Shown here piece after piece: positions 43,130-54,328 of a stretch of 64,000 nt of DNA (within the stretch, counting starts at the first letter, position 1; every line of letters begins with the position of its first letter). Made by a program: the position numbers and the translations under genes. Below the pieces are notes generated by a model. It searched no databases. It saw nothing but the letters and a program-made list of their open reading frames with translations, and was not told the origin of the DNA. Source of the DNA: Primulina eburnea (Eukaryota > Streptophyta > Magnoliopsida > Lamiales > Gesneriaceae); the NCBI RefSeq assembly GCF_022965805.1, contig NC_133115.1, forward strand, positions 34,587,321 to 34,651,320. The letters run 5' to 3'.

Positions 43130-45656
43130 AAAGTTTTCTTAAAATTCCTCTATGATCGGGCAATCCTTGAGAATACATAAATGTGTGTATTTACATATCC
43201 ACTAGTAAATTCGTGTATCCTGCTTCATGTCTTTTTCTCAGCTGCCTTAATTGTGGTGGCTAGATCAACTCGGCTTTAGAGGGAATTCATTGCATTTAAA
43301 ACAGGATTCATAGCTCCACATCTTTTCACAAATTTAACATGATCACTTCAAACAAAACCCCACCCCCGAAACAAACAAAAAGAAAGATCTAAATTTAGTT
43401 GAATAAAAAGCAATTATATCACAATATTGTGACAACAAAGAATTGCACATTATGGCAGATTATAAAACCTTAACATCTACGCACAGTTTATGTTTTCTAA
43501 CTCAGACTTGAGTATTTTAGATAGGAAGTTCCTCTAACCCATTTGTATCGCCAAAAGAAAAAAGATACTGAGTAGATCCCTAGCTTGCAATAAACTGATG
43601 ACCATTTAAGTTTTCCTACCTATTGCAGAAGGAAATCAAACCATATTTTAAGCATTATATCTCCATGGTGAAAATAATCAGTTGATGCTAAATATCACTC
43701 ACTCCGCTTCAAATCAAGTTAAACCAACCGGAATTACTGGAAAAAGCTTTCTCCATATAATATAACTAATCAATAGAAATTTGAATTTTTGTTTGGCAAA
43801 TGGCACCATTTATTTGATCCGCAGACTACTCTATTTTCAACACAGATTATAATCCATTTCCTTCTTTGCTCATTGATTTTGTTACTTATAAGTGAAATTG
43901 TTGATTAGAAGGGAGTTATAATATACTCCAACATTCCTGGACCTCGAAACAAAATCTACAAACAGAAACACCACTACTCCACAACAGCAACAATACTCTC
44001 AGTCAATTCCAAACTGATACAAACGCTAAGCAAACCAAAAGCTAAATCCGATCGATCGCAACTCCGTGAAACAACAATTCACACGGGAACAAGCATTCAT
44101 CAAACCACCAATCAGACAACTTCAAGCGCGCAAAAAACAACAAACGATCACGTTCTATTTTCAGTGGTACCAATTGATCGCGGTGCGTGAATACAAAAAT
44201 AAGCAATGAAAACTGACCAGAAATGGGAGAAATGCTGACGTCAGGCGTCCATTCGCCTCTGTCAGTTGCAGTGGCTTTTGGCCTGGGCAGAAGGCGTAGA
44301 GGTCTCGAGAAGAAAGCGAGAAAAGGATCGAATCAAAAGGTTCGCTTTAAAATATGTGTGTGTGATGCGCGTACATATATATAAAGGTTGGGGTTTGTGT
44401 GCATCTATCCCATGCCAGAGATAGTGAAAGACAACTGTACCTGCGTTGCCCAATCATTTGGAGGGAATTTATTCCCCAACTTCCTTTTTTCAAAATTATT
44501 ATTATTTGCATTTACCACTCCAAACATTTATTTTTTCACCGTGAGTTATTAGTATTGTATTATAACATAATATTTTTAAAATTTTAAATCACTTGAAGAT
44601 CGAAACCCAGTTTTTTCGTTTTTGCTTTTGCTTGAATATGTTTAAATGCACACGGGAGTGTCATTTTTAAAAAAATTATTTGACCAAGTTTATTTTGGTA
44701 GTTGCCTATAATCCATTATAATTCAGTGCTTCTGGTAGCACGTGGTCTGTAAACCAGCCCAACAAAATTTGTGCGATATAATTGACCTATAAAATGTCAA
44801 TAGAAAAAAGAGAATTTATGATCATTTGACCATGGGTCTTAACACAAACTTCTGTTTTTGTTTTTTTGCTTATACTCAATTTATTTCTAATCCATAAGTT
44901 GGTCTCATGTTGATTCTGAATCTTTAAAAGTGATTATATTATTTTGGTAAATAAGTGAAAACTTTTCTTGATATTCACACCTTTAATATTTTTTCTAATC
45001 CAAAACTATCTTTTACATTCATTTACTGTTCACAATACCCCATACGACTATATCTTTTGCAAAGAGTCGAATAAGTGTATTTTTTATATACCATAACTTA
45101 TGTACTAAATACTTACCTTAATTTTTTTTTCTTCTTTTCGATTTTTTACTTTTATTTCTAAACATTATTCATTTCTTCATAATCTATAATCGCTTCTATC
45201 ATAAAACATATATTTTTACAAACACTCGCTTATCGTGGTTTGTATATTTAATAATTTTTAGCATTAAAGTATGCACAATCGATATGACAAAAATATTATC
45301 CCAAATAGATTTAACATAGATCTCATTTATAAAATTTCTAGAAAAACAATTATTTATGGACGTCTGACAATTGCTCATCAAGCTTTGAGCGTCCAGAATG
45401 CTCGTTCAACTTCTTTTGTTTCAACCTCTCGTATTTCCTTAAACAACCTTCACTTGGATCCTCCGAGCAAGAAAATCATTCACAAAAATAGCTCATTCCA
45501 AATATATTTCATATGTTAGATAATACACATACGTATATCAAGTTTCGTTGACGGTGATTAATCTCTAGGATATTTTCTTGCAAGATGTTATTAATATTGG
45601 AGATTCGTACAACACATTAATATCATTACGTGAACTGGCGACACCAAATAATGTAT
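43130..45656. other. Gene-free spacer
   Basis: Apart from the candidate first exon at 44215-44400, only AT-rich sequence is seen here, with no clear coding or structured repeat. Confidence 0.45.
44215..44400 (-). promoter_or_regulatory. Candidate promoter and first exon of a minus-strand transcript
   Basis: On the minus strand a TATA-like ctttatatatatgtacg (near 44377-44393) is followed by pyrimidine-rich, leader-like sequence and a good donor (catttctg|gtcagttt, about 44217). No long frame is seen, only an ATG with an immediate stop (MDA). It fits a non-coding first exon. Downstream exons could not be followed; the LTR insertions lie in that direction. Confidence 0.3.
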
Positions 45657-46470
45657 GTCATATCCAGGGACGTAGCCAGGAATTAAATTGACACTGGGCT
45701 GAATGATAGCCCTAGTAGCGACGGCTTTTCTAAAAACCGTCGCCGACCTAATCGGCGACGGTTTTGATTAAATCCATCATAAATCAGCGACGGTTTTTAC
45801 AAAACCGTCGCTATATAGCGACGGTTAGAACAAAACTGTCGTAACTTTCGCGACGGATTTAGTAAAACCGTCGCTAATCCATCCATTTTTTTTTTGGTAC
45901 TGGGCTATGGGCTAAAATTTTTAACAAATTCAAAAATTTTAGCGACGGATATGGTAAAACCGTCGCTAATCCGAAAATCTAGCCTGGGCTACAGCCCACC
46001 TTAACCTTTGCGGTGGCTCCGTCCCTGGTCATATCTACAAGTCTTGAGATGTGATTGCTTTAATCACGATTGTTGGTGACCCATGACCTCTTGTAAACTG
46101 GTCTTTTCTAGCAACTGGACAATTTTTTCTATTCTCAGTGCATGCAACCAAGGCTGCCCAACATTCAGCATTCGGCTTTCTAAAGTATTGTTCAAATAGT
46201 TCAACAACATATCCACCTAACTTGAAAAGAAACTTGATATCAGTTAATTCACCCATACGTAGGTATTCATCAAGATGATCGACATGGACTCCATAAGCCA
46301 ATTGATGAATCGTAGTCACACATTCTCTCAAGTGCAATCACTATGCGAAAGAATAACTCTCTTCGCATTCGAAACTGTCTTCGAAATATTTGATCTTGAT
46401 AGACTGGGTTTGTGGATAAATAATTATTGAAGAGCCTCATATGCTCGACTTCACAAATGTGCCCCTGCAT
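45570..46470 (-). pseudogene. Decayed PIF/Harbinger transposase, split by a MITE
   Basis: Minus-strand fragments match the plant Harbinger (ALP1/DDE nuclease 4) protein: MRLFNNYLSTNPVYQDQIFRRQFRMRR near 46450-46360, then in another frame TTIHQLAYGVHVDHLDEYLRMGE, FEQYFRKPNAECW and GHGSPTIVIKAITSQDL to about 46036. Beyond the MITE it resumes with HTLFGVASSRNDINVLYESP near 45590-45655. Frame changes between blocks and missing segments show a dead copy. The DDE core is largely absent, so this is a transposon relic. Confidence 0.8.
45665..46027. mobile_element. 363-bp hAT-type MITE with perfect 8-bp TSD GTCATATC
   Basis: Terminal inverted repeats CAGGGACGTAGCCA and TGGCTCCGTCCCTG differ at one base. 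GTCATATC flanks the element at 45657-45664 and 46028-46035. The length, TIR and 8-bp duplication fit a non-autonomous hAT element. The interior carries a series of short hairpins with AGCGACGG / CCGTCGCT arms. It is inserted in the Harbinger relic. Confidence 0.92.
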
Positions 46471-46693
46471 GCCACGTGCCGGAACGAAATTCGTTAAACA
46501 TGTAACTTAGTCTTTCAAACATATGAACGTATTAACTAAAAGTTGGTTTGTGGGTGAGTAATTAACACTCACCCACAACTAATACATGAGTTTGAACACC
46601 AATATAATTTTGAATTCATTGAAATCTGATTCAATTGGTCTCCGACAAGATGTAATCGAATCCAATGACACATAAATGGCCTTTTTGCTTTAG

Positions 46694-46876
46694 GGCAAAA
46701 ACTAGTATAAGACAGTCGCACGAGTCGTATTTTATGAGACGGATCTATTATTTGGGTCATCCATGAAAAAATATTATTTTTTATACTGAGAATATTACTT
46801 TTTTCATGAATATAAGTAGATTTGACCCGTTTCACAGATAAAGATTCGTGAGACCGTCTCACAAGAGACCTACTCT
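46694..46876 (+). mobile_element. 183-bp MITE, TSD TGCTTTAG/TACTTTAG
   Basis: The ends are GGCAAAAACTAGTATAAGAC and CACAAGAGACCTACTCT. The left palindrome is damaged (gacagtcgcac), while the right one keeps gtgagaccgtctcac. Flanks at 46686-46693 and 46877-46884 differ at one base. Confidence 0.78.
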
Positions 46877-46884
46877 TACTTTAG

Positions 46885-48550
46885 ATCAATCCACAATTTC
46901 GCAACATGTCTACTCCAGGTGCAGTATAGCCTTTGGATCAATATGGATCCTACATGAAAGATCAAAGGTCGTGACAAGCATAGCCTCACCAGTTGAATTG
47001 GTGTGAGTGGAGCCCATTATTCGAATTTTGGTGAACTTAATCATCGGGTGAAAGACAAAATAAACAATTGTCTAAGAAAGTGTGACATCCAAGATGTAGA
47101 ATTATTATGATACGTGCATGTAACATGTTATTACCCCATGTGGCTGTGTATGGTGGAAAATGCTCAGATTTTCTTTCTGCTCAGATTTTCTTTCCCATTT
47201 GGCTGTATATGGTGGGAAAATGCAGATTTTCTCTCATGCATGCAAATTTCATGTGTCAGAGGTCTACAACAATAAATAAGAGAATTTTGATTATTTTTTT
47301 TTGAAGTAATTTGAAACTAATTTATCGTTCTTATCCTGATCTCATTTTTATTTTCTCTTTAAAAACTTATTTAAAATCTCCAAGTATAGTAATTTATTCT
47401 AATTCATCATTTTTTATTCGTTATAAACGCAACATAATATTATTTGAAGATCTTAAATTCTGCTCTACCATATTTAAAAATCAATTATCAAATAAAAGTT
47501 TCCTTTACTGAGCACTACGGTAACTTTTATTTTTTTCCTTTCCAAAAACTTTGTACGCTTTAAAAAAAATACCGAGTTTTTCAAATTAGATATTTATAAA
47601 CCTCGAAAACAATACCAATTAAATAAATATTTAAATAATCAGTGATGAAATCTGACCAACTCCACCTAGTGTGCTCTGATCAATGGTTATCGAGGTCTTC
47701 AACTACATTCTTATTCAACTTTCGCGTACTCCAAATTTGAAAAATTCTTCACGCTGCTCCCAACTGTTCAGCTGCACTCCCGGTCGAGATATACCCACAT
47801 GAAGTCTCCATTCTTTCTTTCTTTTTTGAAATAAAAATGATACTGACAATAAGGTTGAATACATCCTCTACATATGGTCTATATACCACATTTACTTTCT
47901 AGCCTGCAATTCGTGGTAGTAAAATTTGATAAATTCCATTTCTAGTTGGTATATGTTTCAGTACATTCACAATTATTGTTCTTTTCTCATCCAAAACTAA
48001 GGTCCAAAGTCCAAACACAGGCCAATGACGAACTACTTACTGCATACAAAGCCATACATGCACGCGCATACGAACAAGATAAAGCATAATATACATCTCC
48101 CCCTTTCCTGAAAACTTATGGCATTGTTAATACAAATGAGTGATACATAAACTGTCAGTCTAATTCAAATCAAGATTTGCATTTACCCTAACAAATGCCC
48201 TTAAGTTTTACCAGAAAAATACCAAGTCATTAGAGAAGAAAAGCAACTTCATGCAGTCCATTATGACAATATCTCTGCTAAAAGTGGAAGAGATGGCATG
48301 ATTCTCTTCACTGTCAAACAATCTACACAAGAAATCAAGAATAAAAGGAACAATCTACACAAGAAATCAAGAATAAACGGATTACTACAAATTCAGAATT
48401 TCGCCCGTAATGGGATTCGGAAATATAAAAGTAAAAATAGAAGTAATGAACCATACCATTTATTGTACATCAACTTGTTTCCACTGAAAGTGGTAATGGA
48501 GAACTGCTCAAAGTTACAGTGACTGCAGGACAAAGAAAAAGGTTTATTTA
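46885..48550. other. Gene-free spacer
   Basis: It contains an imperfect tandem duplication at about 47137-47235 (ggctgtNtatggtgg...cagattttct) and, near 48319-48376, a 32-bp-period direct repeat (caatctacacaagaaatcaa), the latter close to the 3' end of the hAT gene. No coding is supported. Confidence 0.5.
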
Positions 48551-50602
48551 TTACTCGGGACAGTGAAGAGAAAGAAGATATTGTAACATAATAAATATGG
48601 AAATTTCAAAACCTTCAGGCTCCATCTTTAACCAATCTTGCCCACACATTAAAGCTTCTCTAATATCAGGACTTGCAGCACCATGATACTGGTCAAGCAC
48701 TCTGCCAATGTTGCTGAATGCTACATCTGGTCCAAGAGTGGACACAGGAATACCAAGAACATCACGTGCCATCATCGATAAGATAGGATACCTTGGAGTG
48801 TGAACTTTCCACCAATTCAGTATGCAGAAATCATAATTACGAGGAAAGACAGGCTCATCTAAATACTTGTCGAGATCTGATGCCGTGCTCTGACTCTGTG
48901 AAGTTTCATAGAGGAACTTGTCAAAGCCCTTGAGTTTGTCTCTAGTACCATTGCTAGTACTGGGCATACTGCCACCAGGCCTGGCTGAATCTTCCTCGAA
49001 CAAAGTTAAGCGCATTGAGTACTCATTGAAAACTTCCCTAAGGCCGTCAGAAACTTCTTTGATGCGATCTGGAGCATTACTTCCATAAATCTGTCTATAA
49101 TAGTACTCGACCAACTTCATCTTAAAACGAGGATCCAAAACTGCGGATATGGCTAAAGCGAAGCTGCATTTCCTCCAATACCAGTCAAATTTTTCCTTCA
49201 TCTTCAGGGCCACAGAACTAAGAAAATCATCAGGGTTCTTACTCCACTCAATCAACTGAATGTTCATATCACATATCTCTGGGAAAAATATGTTCGAAGT
49301 AGGACATCTGTTCCCCATAAAAACATTTGTAAACTCAAAGAGAAATTTCAAGTAACCTACAATAGAACTAGCCCATCCCCACTCTTTCTCAGATAAAGCC
49401 ATTGAGTATGCAGGATCATGCTCTTGCATAATACAAAGAGCACCTTTGTATTCTATTGCTGCATCAAGCATCATATATGTTGAATTCCACAGCCCTGGAC
49501 GGTCAAGAACTAATCGCTTGTCACTGTTGATACATACTTGGTGAGCAATTTCGTTAAATTTTACAAGGATTGCTTGTTCACTTTTAATGTGCCTTATACT
49601 CTCTCGAATTTTACTTGTCACGTCCCGGAATTCTTCCATGACCTCTTGGGCAGTGGATTTCAAAAGATGTATAATGCATCGCATGTCAAATAACTCTCCA
49701 TTCTTTAGAAGATGTCTATTTTGAGATAACCAATCTTTAATCCTGAAAACCATATCTTCATAAGCCCAGCAATCATCAAATGTCATTGAAAACAGCTTAT
49801 GGTCAATAACCCAGTCTGTCAAACACTTTATAATAACTTCTGAAAGTGTATTATTAGTGTGAGATGGATCTAGTGAAACAAAGTTAAGCATCCTCTTCTG
49901 CAGCACCCAGTCCTCATCAACGTAGTTGGCTGTCAAGCATATACACTCAGAACTCTCAGGTGAACCCCACATATCAACTGAAAGGTTTATTCTACCATGT
50001 ATTTGATGAATGGACTCGTATAACTTCTGTTTCTCCTTCCCATAGATTGTCATACAGTCAAGTTCAATGGCATTGCTATTAAATTCAAACAAGGGTTGTA
50101 GGTTTTTGACGAATATCTTGAATCCAACATGATCCACCATGGCCAAGGGATAACCGTGTATCATAATCATTCGAGCAAGATCCAACCAACTACGCTCTTG
50201 ATCAAACCTAATACTTCTTAGACTGATTGATTGATTAATTTCATCTTTCATTTGCTCCTGCTCATACTTGAGAGGAATAGGACTTAAAATTTCATCTTTT
50301 ATTTTCCCTTCTTCATAGTTGATAGTTGCGATACCAAGATTGCTTTGACCAAGAGTAACTTCTTTTCTCTTCTTCTTGGCGGAAAGTATTTGAGAAACAT
50401 CATAATTGGATCTCTTCAGGCATCGCACCAAATGATTTCTTAAATGAGTCGTACCACTGTTACTGGATCCACTCAATTTCTTTTTGCAGTGGAGACAAAC
50501 AGCATATTGAGCGTCAGCCTTTCTCACTCTTTCAAAGTGATTCCACACCACAGAAGTCAACCTTTTTGTTTTCTTGGCAGGGACCTCATTTGTTACTTCC
50601 AT
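48551..50602 (-). CDS. hAT-transposase-derived BED protein (DAYSLEEPER/RICESLEEPER-like)
   Basis: One uninterrupted coding exon of 683 residues from the ATG MEVTNEVPAKKTKR. An N-terminal BED zinc finger (VVWNHFERV, CLHCKKKL, HLRNHLVRC) is followed by a hAT RNase H-like core (LSVDMW and MTFDDCWAYED carry acidic residues at the expected first and second positions), a middle segment with GLWNSTYMML, and the C-terminal dimerisation region (DLDKYLDEP, WWKVHTPRYPILSMMARDVL, AFSNIGRVLDQY). Length and order match the domesticated DAYSLEEPER family, nuclear DNA-binding proteins needed for development. I see no terminal inverted repeats or target duplication around it, and there is a spliced-looking leader upstream, so a host gene is more likely than a live transposon. 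Confidence 0.85.
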   Translation of the reverse strand: MEVTNEVPAKKTKRLTSVVWNHFERVRKADAQYAVCLHCKKKLSGSSNSGTTHLRNHLVRCLKRSNYDVSQILSAKKKRKEVTLGQSNLGIATINYEEGKIKDEILSPIPLKYEQEQMKDEINQSISLRSIRFDQERSWLDLARMIMIHGYPLAMVDHVGFKIFVKNLQPLFEFNSNAIELDCMTIYGKEKQKLYESIHQIHGRINLSVDMWGSPESSECICLTANYVDEDWVLQKRMLNFVSLDPSHTNNTLSEVIIKCLTDWVIDHKLFSMTFDDCWAYEDMVFRIKDWLSQNRHLLKNGELFDMRCIIHLLKSTAQEVMEEFRDVTSKIRESIRHIKSEQAILVKFNEIAHQVCINSDKRLVLDRPGLWNSTYMMLDAAIEYKGALCIMQEHDPAYSMALSEKEWGWASSIVGYLKFLFEFTNVFMGNRCPTSNIFFPEICDMNIQLIEWSKNPDDFLSSVALKMKEKFDWYWRKCSFALAISAVLDPRFKMKLVEYYYRQIYGSNAPDRIKEVSDGLREVFNEYSMRLTLFEEDSARPGGSMPSTSNGTRDKLKGFDKFLYETSQSQSTASDLDKYLDEPVFPRNYDFCILNWWKVHTPRYPILSMMARDVLGIPVSTLGPDVAFSNIGRVLDQYHGAASPDIREALMCGQDWLKMEPEGFEISIFIMLQYLLSLHCPE

Positions 50603-51420
50603 GAAACGGGCTTTGTACAAGAAATATCTATTTCATCTGGCATCAATTTTGAGATGAGCTTCAGTCACTGTCGAGCTCGTTTTAGATACAAACGACGGCA
50701 ATTTTAAAGAACTTTACTTCCTCTTTAATAATAACTGAAATGAATAAAATAGCGCAGCTTTCCACTCAGCACCTCACACCGAATGCATAAAAAAACAGTA
50801 GTTTTACTGCGTGATGTATTTTTTTAATAAAAAAATATTTTTTTTTTATGGAGCCTTCGCATAAACTTTTGTGGGAAAAAAAGGGTATAAAGATCGTCAA
50901 TTGCCATTGAAGCCGAATCAATAAAGAGTCTCTAACATAATAAATCCACAAGCGCGCATGCACACAAAGGCGAGCACATAGGTAGTAAAACTAATAATTT
51001 TTCACTTAACCAGTTCCGGCCATATGCAATTCAGGAGTTACATTCCCTTTTTTTGTTCCCAAATAAAAATCACATTCCTTGATTAATTTGATCCAAAACA
51101 AGACAACTCCAAATAAATCATGCACTATAGCACGGAATCAAATATCAAATAAAAATCATGAACAAATCTTCCCACGTAAGCCGCAGAAACGGAAAACAAT
51201 TCGAACGTTGAGAATAATAAAAGAACACGAAAAGTATTAGATCCGGATCCACATAAAGTGAAATCGGGTCGGGCCAAACATGTAAGCCGTAATCGTACGT
51301 ACCTGCTGGTGATATTCCGGCTTATGGCGAATTAAGCGGCAGAGTCCGATGGGAGAGGATCCGAAACAGGTTGAAAGGGGCTAGGGTTTGGAATATTTGT
51401 TTAGATATGGACTTCGGATT
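50603..51420 (-). promoter_or_regulatory. 5' leader with intron of the hAT-derived gene
   Basis: On the minus strand a candidate first exon (about 51420-51303) ends in atcaccagcag|gtacgtacg, an excellent donor. A plausible acceptor (gagctcgacag) lies near 50670, about 65 bp before the ATG. A spliced non-coding leader is usual for domesticated hAT genes and unusual for a transposon. Confidence 0.5.
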
Positions 51421-52404
51421 TGATTGAAACCAATTTCTCTTTTGGTAATTACACCCCGAAAAACTGGATCCGCTTTATTTGTCGAAATTTGCCATTGACG
51501 TAAACCCGATTTTATCAATCGGGTTGGGTCAAAGGTTTGGAGTGTAAATACCATTTATGTTTGCTTTCCTTATTTCGTAACATTTTGATTATTATAAAAT
51601 GTAGAAAAAATTATATTTTTAGTTTTGTAATTTTGATTTTTTATGTTGTTAAATTTCAATTTTAGTAAGTTATTTTTTTAATAATAATTTTAATCTTTTT
51701 TAATCGAGTGTTATCATTGTAATGATTCCACGTAATAGGAAAAAACTAGAATTTTAGAAAAATAAACAAAGATAACGTACTAAAATCGAAATTTTAAAAC
51801 ATAAATAACTAAAATCGTAAATAAATAAATATACATGACCAAAAAAAATTCTCATAAATACATAACGACTACAAATTTTCTTTTTAAAAAAAACAACTAC
51901 GAATTTGATATTTTAAAATTTTGACATAATTTTCTACTATTACAAATAAAATATAAAATAACAAAAAGTTTATTTTAAATTTCTGTAGGGATATATAAAA
52001 TTTGGTTAACTTTTTATTCTACAATATACATAAAATATTGGGATGTACAAATTTTATTAATATTACATAACGATAAAAATATATTTATGTTTATTATAAT
52101 ATTTGATTAAATTATATTATTATTATTATACATGAAAAACATATAAATTGTGACTCTAATCATTTATGAAATTTAGATCGAATATTAAATACAACAAAGA
52201 TAAGTAATCATTTGACGAGTTATCATTCCCATCAAATATTGTCTGAAGATATTCTCATTTTCATACCTTACATACAATTATTAAAAAAATAGATATTTCA
52301 ACTAAAAGTTATTTAAAGATAATAAATATTTGGCACATTGAAAGTACTACATTAATTTTGCGCTCATTTAATATGTAGATGCAACCACCCAGCATATAGA
52401 ATCT

Positions 52405-52566
52405 AGCAAAAATTTGTGTGAGAAGATATCACGGATCGTATTTTGTGAGACGAATTTTTTATTTGGGTTATTCATGAAAAAATATAATTTTTTATTGTGA
52501 ATATTAGTAGGGTTGACAGGTCTCTCGTATAAAGATTCGTGACACCGTCTCACAAATAACCTACTC
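52405..52566 (+). repeat. Decayed MITE of the 183-bp family
   Basis: It starts agcaaaaatttgtgtgag and ends cacaaataacctactc, with the shared core (gagacgaattttttatttgg, gggttgacag). Some 20 bp shorter than good copies, and the left palindrome is lost. Confidence 0.65.
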
Positions 52567-52681
52567 TATAATTTATTGTATTAAATAATTCAGTAATATG
52601 GATTTTTTGCTATGAAAAAATAATAATAATAAACCAACGTGAATTTTATAAACCATAAAAAATATAAATGATATTTATCTA

Positions 52682-52964
52682 TCTATACTTCTATACTATT
52701 ATACTAAGTGTGAAGGCCTCATAGTAACTACCTAGAGAGGACACCAACTTTTTTTCCCACTTTTACCCTTATATAATATTAATATTACACTTTTGTTTTT
52801 TGTTTTTTTTTAATTTCAACACACACTTTTATTTTTATTTTTTTTTCATTTCAACCATTAAATATAAATTTATTCCCTCCATAATTTGTCAAATTTCATT
52901 TTAGTACATCGATAATAATAAAAAAGATTGTAACCACACGCAACGCGTGTGCATAGTAACTAGT
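52682..52964 (+). mobile_element. Helitron-like fragment, 3' hairpin and CTAG end
   Basis: It opens with tctatacttctatactatta and closes with the hairpin CACACGCaACGCGTGTG (52935-52951), then nine bases later CTAG|T. Plant Helitrons begin TC and end in a GC-rich hairpin followed by CTRR, inserting between A and T. The 5' boundary is a guess; no helicase is encoded. Confidence 0.45.
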
Positions 52965-52969
52965 ACCTA

Positions 52970-53303
52970 TTAAGGGTGATGCACTTATAGTAACTAACTT
53001 TGGTGTCATGGTCTGTTTTATTAATTATATATATTAATAAAATGTTAAAACTTTAATGTAAGTTATATATAGTTCAGCGGTTAGAGTCTTTGTTCTTAAG
53101 AGTTTAGGTCAAAGGTTAAATTCCTATTAAGATCATTTTTTTATTCTTTTATTTTTTCGTTTATTTTTTAATTTATATATCAAAATTATAGTTTAGTCCC
53201 TCACTATTTCTTATAGTTATATTATGATCCTCATTTAAATATAAATTAAATGAATTATAAAAAATATTATACAAGCACGAAATGCGTGCGTCGGTACACT
53301 AGT
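52970..53303 (+). mobile_element. Second Helitron-like 3' end
   Basis: A hairpin GCACGaaatgCGTGC (53275-53289) is followed by CTAG at 53299-53302 and T. The layout is the same as the preceding unit, so two related non-autonomous Helitrons may lie in tandem or nested. The 5' boundary is unclear. Confidence 0.4.
53070..53123 (+). ncRNA. tRNA-like Pol III promoter (SINE remnant)
   Basis: tagttcagcggttagag resembles a tRNA A box, and aggttaaattcc about 32 bp later resembles a B box (GGTTCGAATCC). The spacing fits a tRNA. No cloverleaf or 3' acceptor pairing is apparent, so this is a tRNA-derived SINE relic or captured fragment, not a functional tRNA. Confidence 0.4.
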
Positions 53304-54075
53304 TTTAATAATAAATATTTATACATTTTGAGGTGACGTGCACACGTAACCCACACGAGCTTATTTGGCTAACCGACTCACTGACACCCACACGGCCACA
53401 CACGAATCACGATATAAGTCATACAAATAATACACAAACAATTTTATATTTCAAATGTTTTGGTTCCAATTTTATATATTTTTAAAATTATATACAAAAG
53501 TAATGTTCATAAATAAGAAATATAAAAAAAACATCATGTCAATTTAAATAAAATATATTATAAATAATTAAGTACGATCAAATACGACAATTGAAAGCAT
53601 ATCTTAATGTGAGAATAGGAAGAGAAGTTGTGGGAGTTTTGAAATTTATCATGAAAACAACAAAATCAAAAGTAATAAAAGTGAAACATGTAAATGACGT
53701 TGGAATAAAAAGAGAACGAAATTTTTGATGTCATACGACGTATCAAAACAATTTTATTAAGACATCAAGTTTTTACAAGATAAGCAATTGCGCGTATACG
53801 ATGTGTATAATCTAAAACGTGAATATTAAATATTACACACAATTTGTTCTTAAAGTTTTTTTGTTTAATTATAATATTTTTCAAATTAAATTAAATAGAA
53901 CATGAAATTTAGTATAATTATTTTTTATAATTATAAAAAATAAAAATTCAAAAACACTTATTACACTAAATAAATGTCTAAAAAGACAATTTTGAAATTA
54001 TAAAAAAAATTCACCGAAAATATTTATTATTTGAGTATCTTGTTTTATTAATAGATACTTATAAGTACACTTCAA

Positions 54076-54078
<3 letters not shown>

Positions 54079-54125
<47 letters not shown>

Positions 54126-54152
54126 ATCTATCTATCTATATATATATAAAGG
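54079..54152. repeat. (TA)n/(TATC)n microsatellite at the B-box gene promoter
   Basis: A long TA tract is followed by TCTA units and tatatataaagg. Its end (TATATAAA, about 54143-54150) can serve as the TATA box of the B-box gene, about 180 bp before the ATG, followed by a CT-rich leader at 54184-54217. Confidence 0.75.
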
Positions 54153-54328
54153 CAAAAATGGATCTCTGAAGTGAACTACACAAGCCTTCCCCTCTCCTCC
54201 CCTCTCTTTCCCTCTGTTGAAGGAGCTTCGTCTACCAAAACCGACCTTAGATTTTTCGTTTCGTTTTGATGTTTTTTTTGAATTCGGGTGTGGGTTTCGC
54301 TTTTAGAGTAGTTTTGAGGTAAAGTAGG

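Larger units (their letters stand above)
51421..54070. other. Repeat-rich gene-free spacer
   Basis: The divergent spacer between the hAT-derived gene and the B-box gene. It is very AT-rich, with a decayed MITE, two Helitron-like 3' ends and a tRNA-like Pol III promoter, listed separately. No protein-coding gene is seen. Confidence 0.55.

Noticed and set aside
46021..46470. Harbinger-like nuclease as a functional ALP1-type host gene
   Set aside because: The frame changes, the missing DDE segments and the MITE inside the coding sequence show it is dead.
48551..50602. hAT transposase gene as the autonomous driver of the nearby MITEs
   Set aside because: No terminal inverted repeats were found around it, and a spliced leader and intact single-copy-like gene favour domestication.
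53070..53123. Functional tRNA gene
   Set aside because: No acceptor stem pairing or anticodon arm could be drawn; only the promoter boxes are similar.
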